NCBI GenBank assembly: GCA_964524295.1
Contig: CAZGCW010000242.1
Coordinates: 1 to 5,961, forward strand
Source: UBA9926 sp964524295
GTDB lineage: Bacteria; Pseudomonadota; Gammaproteobacteria; Pseudomonadales; Azotimanducaceae
Direction: 5' to 3'
DNA length: 5,961 bases
Part shown: positions 1-5,881 of the stretch, piece after piece
Position numbering within the stretch: the stretch's first letter is position 1
How the letters are laid out: each line of letters begins with the position of its first letter
Made by a program: the position numbers and the translations under genes
The notes under the pieces: generated by a model
The model's input: the letters and a program-made list of their open reading frames with translations, nothing else
The model's database searches: none
What the model was told of the DNA's origin: nothing

Positions 1-658
1 TTTTCTTCAGGCCAGGCACCTTGCGCACATCAAAGAAGATTTCCATAGCTTCCTTAACAAGGTCCTTCTTAATGTCTGGATAATGCACATCAACGATTTC
101 CTGCATGGTTTCACGATCAGGGAACTGGATGTAATGGAAAAAACAACGCCGGAGAAAAGCATCCGGTAACTCTTTTTCGTTGTTCGAGGTAATGACCACA
201 ATCGGCCGCACCTTTGCCTTAACAACTTCCCCGGTTTCATAAACGAAAAACTCCATCTTATCGAGTTCCTGCAATAGATCATTAGGAAACTCAATGTCTG
301 CCTTGTCTATTTCATCGATTAGCAAAACCACCTTGGCATCGGCATCAAACGCATCCCAGAGTTTACCTCTCTCGATATAATTGCTGATGTCATGTACCCG
401 GTCATCGCCGAGCTGCGAGTCCCTTAACCTTGATACGGCATCATACTCATACAAGCCCTGCTGTGCTTTGGTCGTTGATTTGATATGCCACGGTATGATT
501 GGTAATCCCAGCGAGGCGGCAATTTCCTCTGCCAACATGGTTTTACCCGTTCCGGGTTCTCCTTTAATCAATAGGGGCCGTTCCAAAGTGACTGCGGCGT
601 TCACTGCCATCTGTAACTCTTCGGTAGCAATGTAGGTGCTCGTGCTTGCAAATTTCAT
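1..658 (-). CDS. MoxR-family AAA+ ATPase, 3' end cut by window edge
   Basis: An open frame of 219 codons starts at the ATG at 656-658 and runs off the left edge with no stop. MoxR ATPases are AAA+ proteins thought to act as chaperones that activate or insert cofactors into partner proteins, often with a von Willebrand A (CoxE-like) partner encoded next door. Visible motifs: Walker A GEPGTGKT at residues 33-40, Walker B VVLLIDEID at 110-118, sensor-1 TSNN at 157-160, and LRR at 169-171 as the likely arginine finger. The N-terminus MKFASTSTYI and the block HIKSTTKAQQGLYEYD (58-73) are typical of a widespread proteobacterial MoxR subgroup of about 280 residues, so roughly 60 residues are missing. 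The ribosome site is weak: AGGA at 672-675 is 13 nt from the ATG. A candidate promoter lies just upstream, and the gene probably forms its own unit. Family assignment is firm; the partner protein and target are inferred. Confidence 0.93.
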   Translation of the reverse strand, partial: MKFASTSTYIATEELQMAVNAAVTLERPLLIKGEPGTGKTMLAEEIAASLGLPIIPWHIKSTTKAQQGLYEYDAVSRLRDSQLGDDRVHDISNYIERGKLWDAFDADAKVVLLIDEIDKADIEFPNDLLQELDKMEFFVYETGEVVKAKVRPIVVITSNNEKELPDAFLRRCFFHYIQFPDRETMQEIVDVHYPDIKKDLVKEAMEIFFDVRKVPGLKK

Positions 659-684
659 AGGGCTGCTTCTTTCCTGATGTTGTG

Positions 685-714
685 AATATAATTCTTTCTC
701 GGAGGGTACTTTAA
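685..714 (-). promoter_or_regulatory. Candidate sigma70-type promoter for the MoxR gene
   Basis: On the minus strand TTAAAG (709-714) is followed after 18 bases by TATATT (685-690), which matches five of six bases of the -10 consensus. The -35 match is poor (three of six). The -10 box is 26 nt from the ATG at 658, giving a short leader. Its position after the operon-end hairpin fits a new transcription unit. This is read by eye and not tested. Confidence 0.3.
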
Positions 715-735
715 TTTGACTGGTGATGCATAGCA

Positions 736-758
736 AGCGCTCAGGGAATCCGAGCGCT
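736..758 (-). terminator. Stem-loop at operon end, no T tract
   Basis: A perfect 7-bp inverted repeat, AGCGCTC (736-742) and GAGCGCT (752-758), encloses a 9-nt loop in which GG and CC can pair further. It lies 37 nt past the stop of the membrane-protein gene, where a terminator for the dnaX-to-ycgN operon would be expected. Neither side has a run of Ts, so it is not a classical intrinsic terminator. It could instead stabilise the mRNA 3' end or act with Rho. Confidence 0.35.
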
Positions 759-795
759 AGACAGGCCGGTTCGCTGATCGTCTACCCGGCAGATT

Positions 796-1119
796 TTAGC
801 GAGACCGCTTCGCCTTCCGAAATGACCAGAAACTCAGCAAAATCAACATACACGTAAAGGATACAAGCAATGCCAGGGCGCCTGCCAGGTTGCCCCCTGA
901 TTCGCTGAGCATCAGGTCCATCATCAGAATGACAAATGCAGGGGCATAAAAGCCAGGGTAGTCAGCCAGTATCCAAGGTGTGAAGGTAATCACAACATAG
1001 GTTCCCCTGACCAGAGAGCGCCAGGCATAACTGAAATAAGCGGACACTTTCCAGACCACCATTGCCATAAGGAATCCGCTCGCCAGATAGACCAACCAAG
1101 CCAGTAAATAATCATTCAT
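796..1119 (-). CDS. Small multi-pass membrane protein, unknown function
   Basis: I do not recognise this 107-residue protein. It starts at the ATG at 1117-1119, 12 nt after the ycgN stop, and ends with TAA at 796-798. AAGGG lies about 11 nt before the ATG and could be its ribosome site. The sequence is strongly hydrophobic, with likely membrane spans near residues 4-24, 40-53, 56-72 and 77-99. A basic loop (KVSAYFSYAWRSLVRG, 24-39) and a basic tail (RKAKRSR, 101-107) suggest these parts face the cytoplasm, although that is not easily reconciled with exactly four spans; the second and third may be one broken hairpin. There is no cleavable signal peptide or catalytic motif. Spacing suggests cotranscription with ycgN. 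Real coding is supported by the clean hydrophobic pattern, length and tight placement. Confidence 0.75.
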   Translation of the reverse strand: MNDYLLAWLVYLASGFLMAMVVWKVSAYFSYAWRSLVRGTYVVITFTPWILADYPGFYAPAFVILMMDLMLSESGGNLAGALALLVSFTCMLILLSFWSFRKAKRSR

Positions 1120-1131
1120 CCCCGGCCGCCC

Positions 1132-1569
1132 TTACTGTTCGACCCAATGAATGATTTTCTCTTCATAATCGTCCGGGTGAACAAAGGATTCCGAAATACA
1201 CTTCCCGTTAACCGATATATTCGCTTCATGGACTGTATTGCTGTTGCCAGAAACTAGCGGGTGCCACCAGAACAAATCCTTTCCTTCATGTAACAAACGA
1301 TAAGCACAGGTATCAGGTAACCAGGTATATTCATCCATATGTGACGGCTTTAGCAGGACACAATTAGGCACCAGGTCATGGCGCTGCGGATAATGTTCGC
1401 ACCGGCAGCTATCCTGGTCCAGATATTGGCAGGCTACGCTGGTGTAGTATACCCGCTCAGTGTCAACGTCCTGCAATTTGTGCAGGCAGCAACGCGCACA
1501 ACCATCGCACAAAGCTTCCCACTCAGCTTGCGACATCTCACACAGCGTTTTCTCTTTCCAGAAGCTCAT
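1132..1569 (-). CDS. ycgN: YcgN family cysteine-cluster protein
   Basis: The 145-residue protein matches E. coli YcgN (about 150 residues) along its length: WKEKTLCEMSQAEWEALCDG near the start, TCAYRLLHEGKDL in the middle and WHPLVSG at 102-108. The family belongs to the CxxCxxCC zinc/iron-chelating group (UPF0260/UPF0153). Here the cluster is C21, C24, C27, C28, with further cysteines at 47, 55, 57, 70 and 88, so binding of a metal or Fe-S cluster is likely; the cellular role is not known. The ATG at 1567-1569 is chosen because it aligns with the conserved N-terminus and no earlier in-frame start codon is close by. No good Shine-Dalgarno precedes it (GACGAG at best), which is unusual for an operon gene. 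ycgN normally follows ycgL, which is absent here. Confidence 0.93.
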   Translation of the reverse strand: MSFWKEKTLCEMSQAEWEALCDGCARCCLHKLQDVDTERVYYTSVACQYLDQDSCRCEHYPQRHDLVPNCVLLKPSHMDEYTWLPDTCAYRLLHEGKDLFWWHPLVSGNSNTVHEANISVNGKCISESFVHPDDYEEKIIHWVEQ

Positions 1570-1648
1570 ACTAGTGTGCTCGTCGTCCTTGCCTGTTATT
1601 AGTCTAGGGATAGCTCTTAACTCTTTAACCCTATTCTGCTTTAGGCCT
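1570..1648. other. ycgN upstream leader with no recognised element
   Basis: This stretch carries no supported gene. On the minus strand it is AT-rich with several TTAA and TAATAA patches that could hold a weak promoter for ycgN, but no box pair is convincing at a normal spacing. Short plus-strand frames crossing it are antisense shadows of ycgN. Confidence 0.4.
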
Positions 1649-1703
1649 ATGCTGATTTAAACCAATGCCGCTAAACCTATGCCGCTAAACCTATGCCGCT
1701 AAA
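1649..1703. repeat. 14-bp tandem repeat, about 3.5 copies
   Basis: The unit ATGCCGCTAAACCT (plus strand) occurs at 1665-1678, again at 1679-1692, and as an 11-base third copy at 1693-1703. A degraded copy, ATGCTGATTTAAACCA, lies at 1649-1664. The first three are identical in all shared bases, suggesting recent slippage. On the minus strand the unit reads with a TAG, and with period 14 it places stops in several frames, so it is not coding. It lies between rnd and ycgN. Confidence 0.85.
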
Positions 1704-1794
1704 TCAATACTTCTTTTCTAAACGTGCCAGAGTCTCTCTTAAATAATCCAGCTTCCTGTCGCCTCGCCATGCCACTCTGCTTGCTGCTAATCAT
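1704..1794 (-). pseudogene. Possible tiny ORF or gene remnant with frame break
   Basis: A strong Shine-Dalgarno, AGGTGA (1798-1803), stands 3 nt before an ATG (1792-1794). The frame from that ATG encodes 31 unremarkable residues and stops at 1699. One frame over, the same DNA reads LAASRVAWRGDRKLDYLRET and then LARLEKKY, ending at TGA 1704-1706. This has regularly spaced leucines and charged residues like a real amphipathic helix. That frame has no ATG; its only start is a GTG at 1773-1775, giving 23 residues. Removing one base just after the ATG would join them into a 29-residue protein. It does not resemble the YcgL sequences I know. It may be a sequencing or assembly error in a small gene, a decayed gene, or chance. 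Confidence 0.25.
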
Positions 1795-1801
1795 AAATCA
1801 C

Positions 1802-1818
1802 CTGCAACCCCGTTGCAG
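1802..1818 (-). promoter_or_regulatory. Perfect short hairpin after rnd
   Basis: CTGCAAC and GTTGCAG form a perfect 7-bp stem around a 3-nt loop (1809-1811), starting 13 nt after the rnd stop. No T tract follows on either strand, so it is a poor intrinsic terminator. On the minus strand its 3' arm shares two bases with the AGGTGA ribosome site at 1798-1803, so folding could partly hide that site. It could also mark an mRNA 3' end. Confidence 0.4.
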
Positions 1819-1831
1819 TGCGACAACCCTG

Positions 1832-2947
1832 TTACCGGACAGCATCGAGCAAAGTGCGCCCGATCACCTCCTCTCGCCAGCCTTTCATAAACTCAGGTAG
1901 TTCAGCGGCGCCTCGCCTTGCCGTACGCAATAAACTCTCCAGATCTCTTCGCCGAGATAACAGTTCCGGTGAAATACCTAACTCACTAGCTCTATTATCG
2001 ACCGTTTTCTTCAAAAGCATTAGTTTCTTTTTATCAATGGGTTCTGAATCAGCTTGAAGANNNNNNNNNNGTGGCAAATCGGATTCCATCCTGTTTTTGC
2101 TCTGCTGCACCACCTCCAATATCTGGGCACCGTAGCGCCGCAATTGGCTCGAAGACAAGTCAGATTGCGCTCTTAGCTTCTGGATCGAATCCAAACCCAG
2201 CCTGACGATACATAACAACTGTTTAGGATCAATGATACGGTTACGCGGTATATTTTTGGATCGCGCCAACCTTTCTCGCCAGGCATAGAGTAATTGCAGG
2301 CAACCTAACTGGCGTCGATTCAGGACATGTAAACCTTTCCCTTTCAAATAGCTGTCTGCTGGATCCACGGCGGTCGGCAACAGTTCATTCAATTTCGCTG
2401 ACTCTTCAAGCACCCAGTTTTCTCTGTCCAACGCCTGTAACAAGCTAAGCTGATCGAAATACACCTGGTAGAGATAGACAACATCCAATGCCGCGTATTG
2501 CAGTTGAGAAGCAGACAGAGGACGTCGCAACCAGTCCGAACGGGTTTCTTCCTTGGGGACATCAATGTTCAAGTAATGGGCGACTAGTTTCTGATAACTC
2601 ATTGAAAATCCAACGCCCAATACCGCCGCCGCAATCTGGGTATCAAATACTGGCGTCGGCGTGACGCCCAGAGAATACTGAAATACTTCCATATCCTCGG
2701 AACCAGCATGGACAACTTTTAGTAGATCAGGTCGGGTTAGAATTTCAGTCAATGGCTCAAAATTACTAATGGCGACGGGATCGATCAGGAAGCAATGCTG
2801 GTCCGTGGCAAGTTGCACTAATCCCACCATCGGGTAATAAGTATTAAAGCGAGCAAATTCTTTATCCATCGAGACCACGGAAACATCAACACAACTGACT
2901 GCGACCTGTTTTAGGTCAGCATGAGTACTAATGTAAATCGGCTCCAT
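1832..2947 (-). CDS. rnd: Ribonuclease D (with internal assembly gap)
   Basis: RNase D is a 3'-5' exoribonuclease that trims tRNA precursors and other stable RNAs. The DEDDy catalytic set is complete and at E. coli numbering: D28 and E30 in SMDKEFAR, D85 in HAGSED, and Y151/D155 in YAALDVVYLY. Residues around 209-281 form the HRDC domain. The C-terminus (ELGISPELLSRRRDLESLL onward) matches the usual second helical domain. Length is about 371 residues against 375 in E. coli, counting four unknown residues at 294-297 from the N gap. The ATG at 2945-2947 is chosen over the TTG immediately before it because AGGAAGG lies 7 nt from the ATG. This ATG shares its A with the recR stop (TGATG), so translation is probably coupled to recR. 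The first catalytic motif has DKE where many homologues have DTE, which leaves both acids intact. Confidence 0.96.
   Translation of the reverse strand: MEPIYISTHADLKQVAVSCVDVSVVSMDKEFARFNTYYPMVGLVQLATDQHCFLIDPVAISNFEPLTEILTRPDLLKVVHAGSEDMEVFQYSLGVTPTPVFDTQIAAAVLGVGFSMSYQKLVAHYLNIDVPKEETRSDWLRRPLSASQLQYAALDVVYLYQVYFDQLSLLQALDRENWVLEESAKLNELLPTAVDPADSYLKGKGLHVLNRRQLGCLQLLYAWRERLARSKNIPRNRIIDPKQLLCIVRLGLDSIQKLRAQSDLSSSQLRRYGAQILEVVQQSKNRMESDLPXXXXLQADSEPIDKKKLMLLKKTVDNRASELGISPELLSRRRDLESLLRTARRGAAELPEFMKGWREEVIGRTLLDAVR
2061..2070. other. Assembly gap of ten Ns
   Basis: Ten undetermined bases interrupt rnd in the linker between the HRDC domain and the C-terminal helical region. Both sides are in the same frame if the gap is taken as ten bases, and both read as normal RNase D. 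The true length is unknown; a length of one more than a multiple of three would keep the gene intact. Confidence 0.98.
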
Positions 2948-3537
2948 CAAATAGCCTTCCTGCCTTGCAGGGCATGGGTCAGTGTACCACCATCGACGTA
3001 CTCCAGCTCACCACCGATAGGAATACCATGGGCTATCCTGCTCACCGTAACATGACTCGCCTTTAATAACTCGCCTAGATAATGGGCTGTGGCTTCTCCT
3101 TCTACAGTAGAACTCATGGCCAGGATGACCTCAGTCACCTGTTGTGAACTTCTCCTCATTAACGCATCTACCCCTATTTCATCTGGACCGATTCCATCAA
3201 TTGGAGACAGATTCCCCATGGTCACAAAATATTTTCCCCGGAAGCTTCCGGATTGTTCGATAGCCAGGACATCCGCCGGGCTTTCAACGACACACAGCAA
3301 AGTATCATCACGGCTAGCTGAGCGGCACAGAGAACAAATCTCTTCTTCACTGAAATTATGACATTGCTGGCAATGACTTACTCGCTGCATTGCCTCGAGC
3401 ATGGTACTTGCGAGCTTCTTACCACCGTCCCGGTCTCGTTCCAGGAGGTGCCACACCATCCTTTGAGCCGACTTCGGGCCGATGCCCGGCAAGCAACGAA
3501 AAGCTTCGGTTAATTGATCAATCAGTGAATGGCTCAA
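2947..3537 (-). CDS. recR: Recombination mediator RecR
   Basis: RecR works with RecO and RecF to load RecA on SSB-coated gapped DNA during recombinational repair. The 196 residues (E. coli 201) show the full plan: an N-terminal helix-hairpin-helix with LPGIGPKSAQRM at 16-27, a four-cysteine zinc finger at C56, C59, C68 and C71, and a Toprim domain from about 80 to 173. The latter contains E85/D89 in VVESPADV and the conserved LSPIDGIGPDEIG at 110-122. The start is a TTG at 3535-3537: no ATG or GTG lies in frame upstream, the next methionine (27) would remove the helix-hairpin-helix, and GAGGAG stands 9 nt before the TTG. The gene follows ybaB by 38 nt and its TGA overlaps the rnd ATG by one base. 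The ybaB-recR pairing is very widely conserved. Confidence 0.97.
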   Translation of the reverse strand: MSHSLIDQLTEAFRCLPGIGPKSAQRMVWHLLERDRDGGKKLASTMLEAMQRVSHCQQCHNFSEEEICSLCRSASRDDTLLCVVESPADVLAIEQSGSFRGKYFVTMGNLSPIDGIGPDEIGVDALMRRSSQQVTEVILAMSSTVEGEATAHYLGELLKASHVTVSRIAHGIPIGGELEYVDGGTLTHALQGRKAI

Positions 3538-3575
3538 CGCCGACCGCTCCTCTGGTTCATTTCCCGTAGACTCGA

Positions 3576-3905
3576 CTATTGACCAAAAGGGAATTTGAAC
3601 CCCGGCGGTAATGGAATACCGGAGGTCATTTCAGACATTTTATCTTTCTGATTCGTTTCTACCCGACGCACTGCATCATTCAAGGCCGCAGCGATTAAAT
3701 CCTCGAGCAAAGTCTTTTCCTCAGTCATCAGGCCAGCGTCAATATCAACCTTACGGACATCATACCTTCCTGTCATGGTGACCTTAACCATACCCGCTCC
3801 GGATTCTCCTACAACTTCAGTGTTTGCAACATCACTTTGCATTTTCTGAAATTTTTCTTGCATCTGTTGAGCCTGTTTCATTAGCCCATCTAAACCTTCT
3901 TTCAT
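3576..3905 (-). CDS. ybaB: YbaB/EbfC nucleoid-associated protein
   Basis: YbaB/EbfC is a small dimeric DNA-binding protein that associates with the nucleoid. The 109 residues equal the E. coli length and match it throughout: LMKQAQQMQEKFQKMQ at 8-23, VGESGAGMVKVTMTG at 37-51, the LLEDLIAAALNDAVRRVE helix near 71-88 and the ending LPPGFKFPFGQ. The start is the ATG at 3903-3905. An in-frame extension to 3983 exists but overlaps dnaX and adds residues not found in the family. The ribosome site is probably AAGGA at 3916-3920, overlapping the dnaX stop, about 10 nt from the ATG. An 11-bp duplication at the start creates a second ATG at 3914-3916 that is out of frame and stops after four codons. 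The gene begins 13 nt after dnaX, so cotranscription is nearly certain. Confidence 0.97.
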   Translation of the reverse strand: MKEGLDGLMKQAQQMQEKFQKMQSDVANTEVVGESGAGMVKVTMTGRYDVRKVDIDAGLMTEEKTLLEDLIAAALNDAVRRVETNQKDKMSEMTSGIPLPPGFKFPFGQ

Positions 3906-3920
3906 CCTTCTTTCATCCTT
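3895..3920 (-). repeat. 11-bp tandem duplication over the ybaB start
   Basis: On the minus strand the unit GGATGAAAGAA occurs at 3918-3908 and again at 3907-3897, followed by GG. Each copy holds an ATG. The upstream one opens a frame of four codons (MKEG) whose TGA overlaps the second ATG as ATGA; the downstream one is the ybaB start and also begins MKEG. The first copy supplies part of the likely ribosome site for the second. Confidence 0.9.
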
Positions 3921-5868
3921 ATTTGCCCTGATCACCCTGCTTACCGATAGGCGAGATAGTCCCCTGCACCACACGAGCGCCAAATCCTGCTATTAGCGAC
4001 TTAACATTGTCATCACTCTCAATTTCCCGTTCTGCTTCCTGCATCATCTGTAACTTAAGTTGTTCAGCAATCATGGCCGGCGTTGGCCCAGCCTGCTCGC
4101 CAATCTCGATGGTGACATCAACCGTCCTGCCATGGAATTGAGTGAGCGCCTCTTCAATTCGTTCAATCTGGGTCTCATTGCACAAACTGGACTGCCCGGG
4201 TTCTAATACCAACAGCATCTTGTCATCTTCAAAACGCGCTAGATAACAGTTCGAGGCCAGTGTCAAGGTAATGCCATTGAGCCCCAGCTTACTTAACAAA
4301 CTCGGCCAGTTCGTGTCAGCATTTCGATCCATAGCCGATGACTCGTTTATTCTCTTGTCGCTTGGCTCAGTTGCTACGGGTTCCTCAGCAATCACTGCTT
4401 GGGTCTCAAGCACATCCATTGGCGCTGAATCCTCAGGTTTCAGTTGAATCGGAATCGGCGACGCGATTGGACTGTCCACATGAGCCGAGACGGGTTCAGC
4501 AGGCATTGATGGTGCTGACGCAACAAGTCCTGCCAACTTCCCTGGAGGCGCTTTCCCAGGCGATTCTTCAACTGCCGGACCCATCCTAGAACGGGCAACG
4601 TCCGAAGAGGATTCAGAACTGTCCGTTTGGGCCTCTGTATTCAATTGATCGAGCAAGCCTGATAACGGTGTTCCAGGCGCTGCTGAACCAGGTTTTGCTT
4701 CATCGCGAGCAGGTATCGAGTCCGTCTCCCGTCCCCCGCCGGCTTGTTTCGGTGTGCCAGAACCATTGAGGTCAAACGCCAACATCCGAATTAATACCAT
4801 TTCAAAGCCAATTTGAGGGTCAGGTGCCAGCGGCAAATCTCGCTTTCCAATCAAACCAATCTGGTAGAAGAGTTGCACTTCTTCCTTGCTAACCTGACTC
4901 GACAGGCGTTCCAGCTGCTCTCTATCACCAAAACTGTTATCGATGCCTTCGGGAATAACCTGGGCTATAGCCAGGCGGTGCAAAACCGCCAATAGTTCAT
5001 CAAGAAGCGCCATAAAATCGGGAGCAAAGGCAGCAATATCCTGCACTTGCTGGTGCAGCGCTGGACCGTCTCTGGCGCTCAACGCCTGTAACAGGCCAAA
5101 TACTTCAGCCCTATCAACCGAACCCAACATGGTTGAAACTGCCGCTTCGCTAAGGTTACCCTCGCTAAAAGCAATGGCCTGGTCAGTCAGGCTAAGCGCG
5201 TCGCGCATACTGCCATCGGCTGCCCGGCCCAGTTGCCATAACGCGGCGTCTTCAGCCTCTATCTGTTCAGCTTCGAGCACCTGCCGGAGGTGGTTAACGA
5301 CCCGTTCGGGAGTCATGTTCTTAAGATTAAACTGCAGGCACCTGGACAATACCGTAATTGGCAATTTCTTTGGGTCTGTGGTGGCAAACAAAAATTTCAC
5401 ATGCTCGGGCGGTTCTTCCAAGGTTTTAAGCATGGCATTAAAACTGCTTTTTGACAGCATATGTACTTCATCGATCAAATAGACCTTATAGCGGCTGGAG
5501 GTGGGCATATACTGGACATTGTCCAGCAGTTCTCGCATATCATCTACGCCCGTTCGGGATGCTGCATCGATCTCTATCAGATCGACACTGCGGCCATGAC
5601 TGATTTCCGTACAGGAAGAACACGCATCACAAGGGGTTGAAGTAATCCCCGTCTCGCAGTTAAGACATTTTGCAAAGATACGAGCAATCGTGGTTTTACC
5701 CACACCTCGAGTACCCGTGAACAGGTAAGCATGGTGCAAACGGTTATTATCAAGCGCATTGACCAGCGCCTGCAACACGTGCATCTGCCCTTCCAGGGCC
5801 TGAAAGTTCCCAGGGCGATATTTTCTAGCTAATACTTTATATTCTGTTTGTTCAATTTTTTTATTCAT
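3919..5868 (-). CDS. dnaX: DNA polymerase III subunit tau
   Basis: DnaX forms the motor of the clamp loader and, as full-length tau, ties polymerase cores and DnaB helicase together at the fork. The 649 residues (E. coli tau 643) show Walker A GTRGVGKT at 52-59, zinc ligands C71, C80, C83 and C86, Walker B with DEVH at 133-136, sensor-1 ATTD at 162-165 and the SRC arginine finger at 175-177. A proline/serine/alanine-rich linker spans about 380-515, and the tau C-terminal domain starts near NWPSLL at 520. The ATG at 5866-5868 is chosen over a TTG at 5901 because that TTG lies inside the SRP RNA and MNKK...YKVLARKYRP is the usual beginning. No Shine-Dalgarno precedes the ATG, only a T-rich stretch. 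I see no A-AAA-AAG slippery site in the region where E. coli shifts to make gamma. Confidence 0.97.
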   Translation of the reverse strand: MNKKIEQTEYKVLARKYRPGNFQALEGQMHVLQALVNALDNNRLHHAYLFTGTRGVGKTTIARIFAKCLNCETGITSTPCDACSSCTEISHGRSVDLIEIDAASRTGVDDMRELLDNVQYMPTSSRYKVYLIDEVHMLSKSSFNAMLKTLEEPPEHVKFLFATTDPKKLPITVLSRCLQFNLKNMTPERVVNHLRQVLEAEQIEAEDAALWQLGRAADGSMRDALSLTDQAIAFSEGNLSEAAVSTMLGSVDRAEVFGLLQALSARDGPALHQQVQDIAAFAPDFMALLDELLAVLHRLAIAQVIPEGIDNSFGDREQLERLSSQVSKEEVQLFYQIGLIGKRDLPLAPDPQIGFEMVLIRMLAFDLNGSGTPKQAGGGRETDSIPARDEAKPGSAAPGTPLSGLLDQLNTEAQTDSSESSSDVARSRMGPAVEESPGKAPPGKLAGLVASAPSMPAEPVSAHVDSPIASPIPIQLKPEDSAPMDVLETQAVIAEEPVATEPSDKRINESSAMDRNADTNWPSLLSKLGLNGITLTLASNCYLARFEDDKMLLVLEPGQSSLCNETQIERIEEALTQFHGRTVDVTIEIGEQAGPTPAMIAEQLKLQMMQEAEREIESDDNVKSLIAGFGARVVQGTISPIGKQGDQGK

Positions 5869-5877
5869 AAAAAATAT
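5869..5877 (-). terminator. T tract between SRP RNA and dnaX
   Basis: On the minus strand ATATTTTTT runs straight into the dnaX ATG. It follows the 3' arm of the SRP RNA (TTTTGCCTTCC, 5882-5892), which should pair with the RNA's 5' end; the start of that 5' arm is outside the window. The closing helix plus T run would look like an intrinsic terminator for the RNA. It also occupies the place where a dnaX ribosome site should be. Confidence 0.4.
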
Positions 5878-5881
5878 AATT

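Noticed and set aside
7..294. 95-codon minus-strand frame inside the MoxR gene
   Set aside because: It is the alternate frame of the MoxR coding sequence, whose motifs are intact in the frame starting at 658.
381..635. 84-codon plus-strand frame
   Set aside because: It is antisense to the Walker A and Walker B region of the MoxR gene and has no features of its own.
1378..1660. Two overlapping plus-strand frames across ycgN and its leader
   Set aside because: They are antisense to the conserved cysteine region of ycgN; the hydrophobic look arises from the complementary codons.
3906..3983. N-terminal extension of ybaB by 26 residues
   Set aside because: It overlaps the dnaX 3' end, begins with a non-family sequence, and the 109-residue form from 3905 matches the family length exactly.
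4943..5482. 179-codon plus-strand open frame antisense to dnaX
   Set aside because: It lies entirely over the well-conserved DnaX ATPase region in another frame, is rich in Ser/Cys/Arg with no domain pattern, and has no ribosome site or neighbour context.
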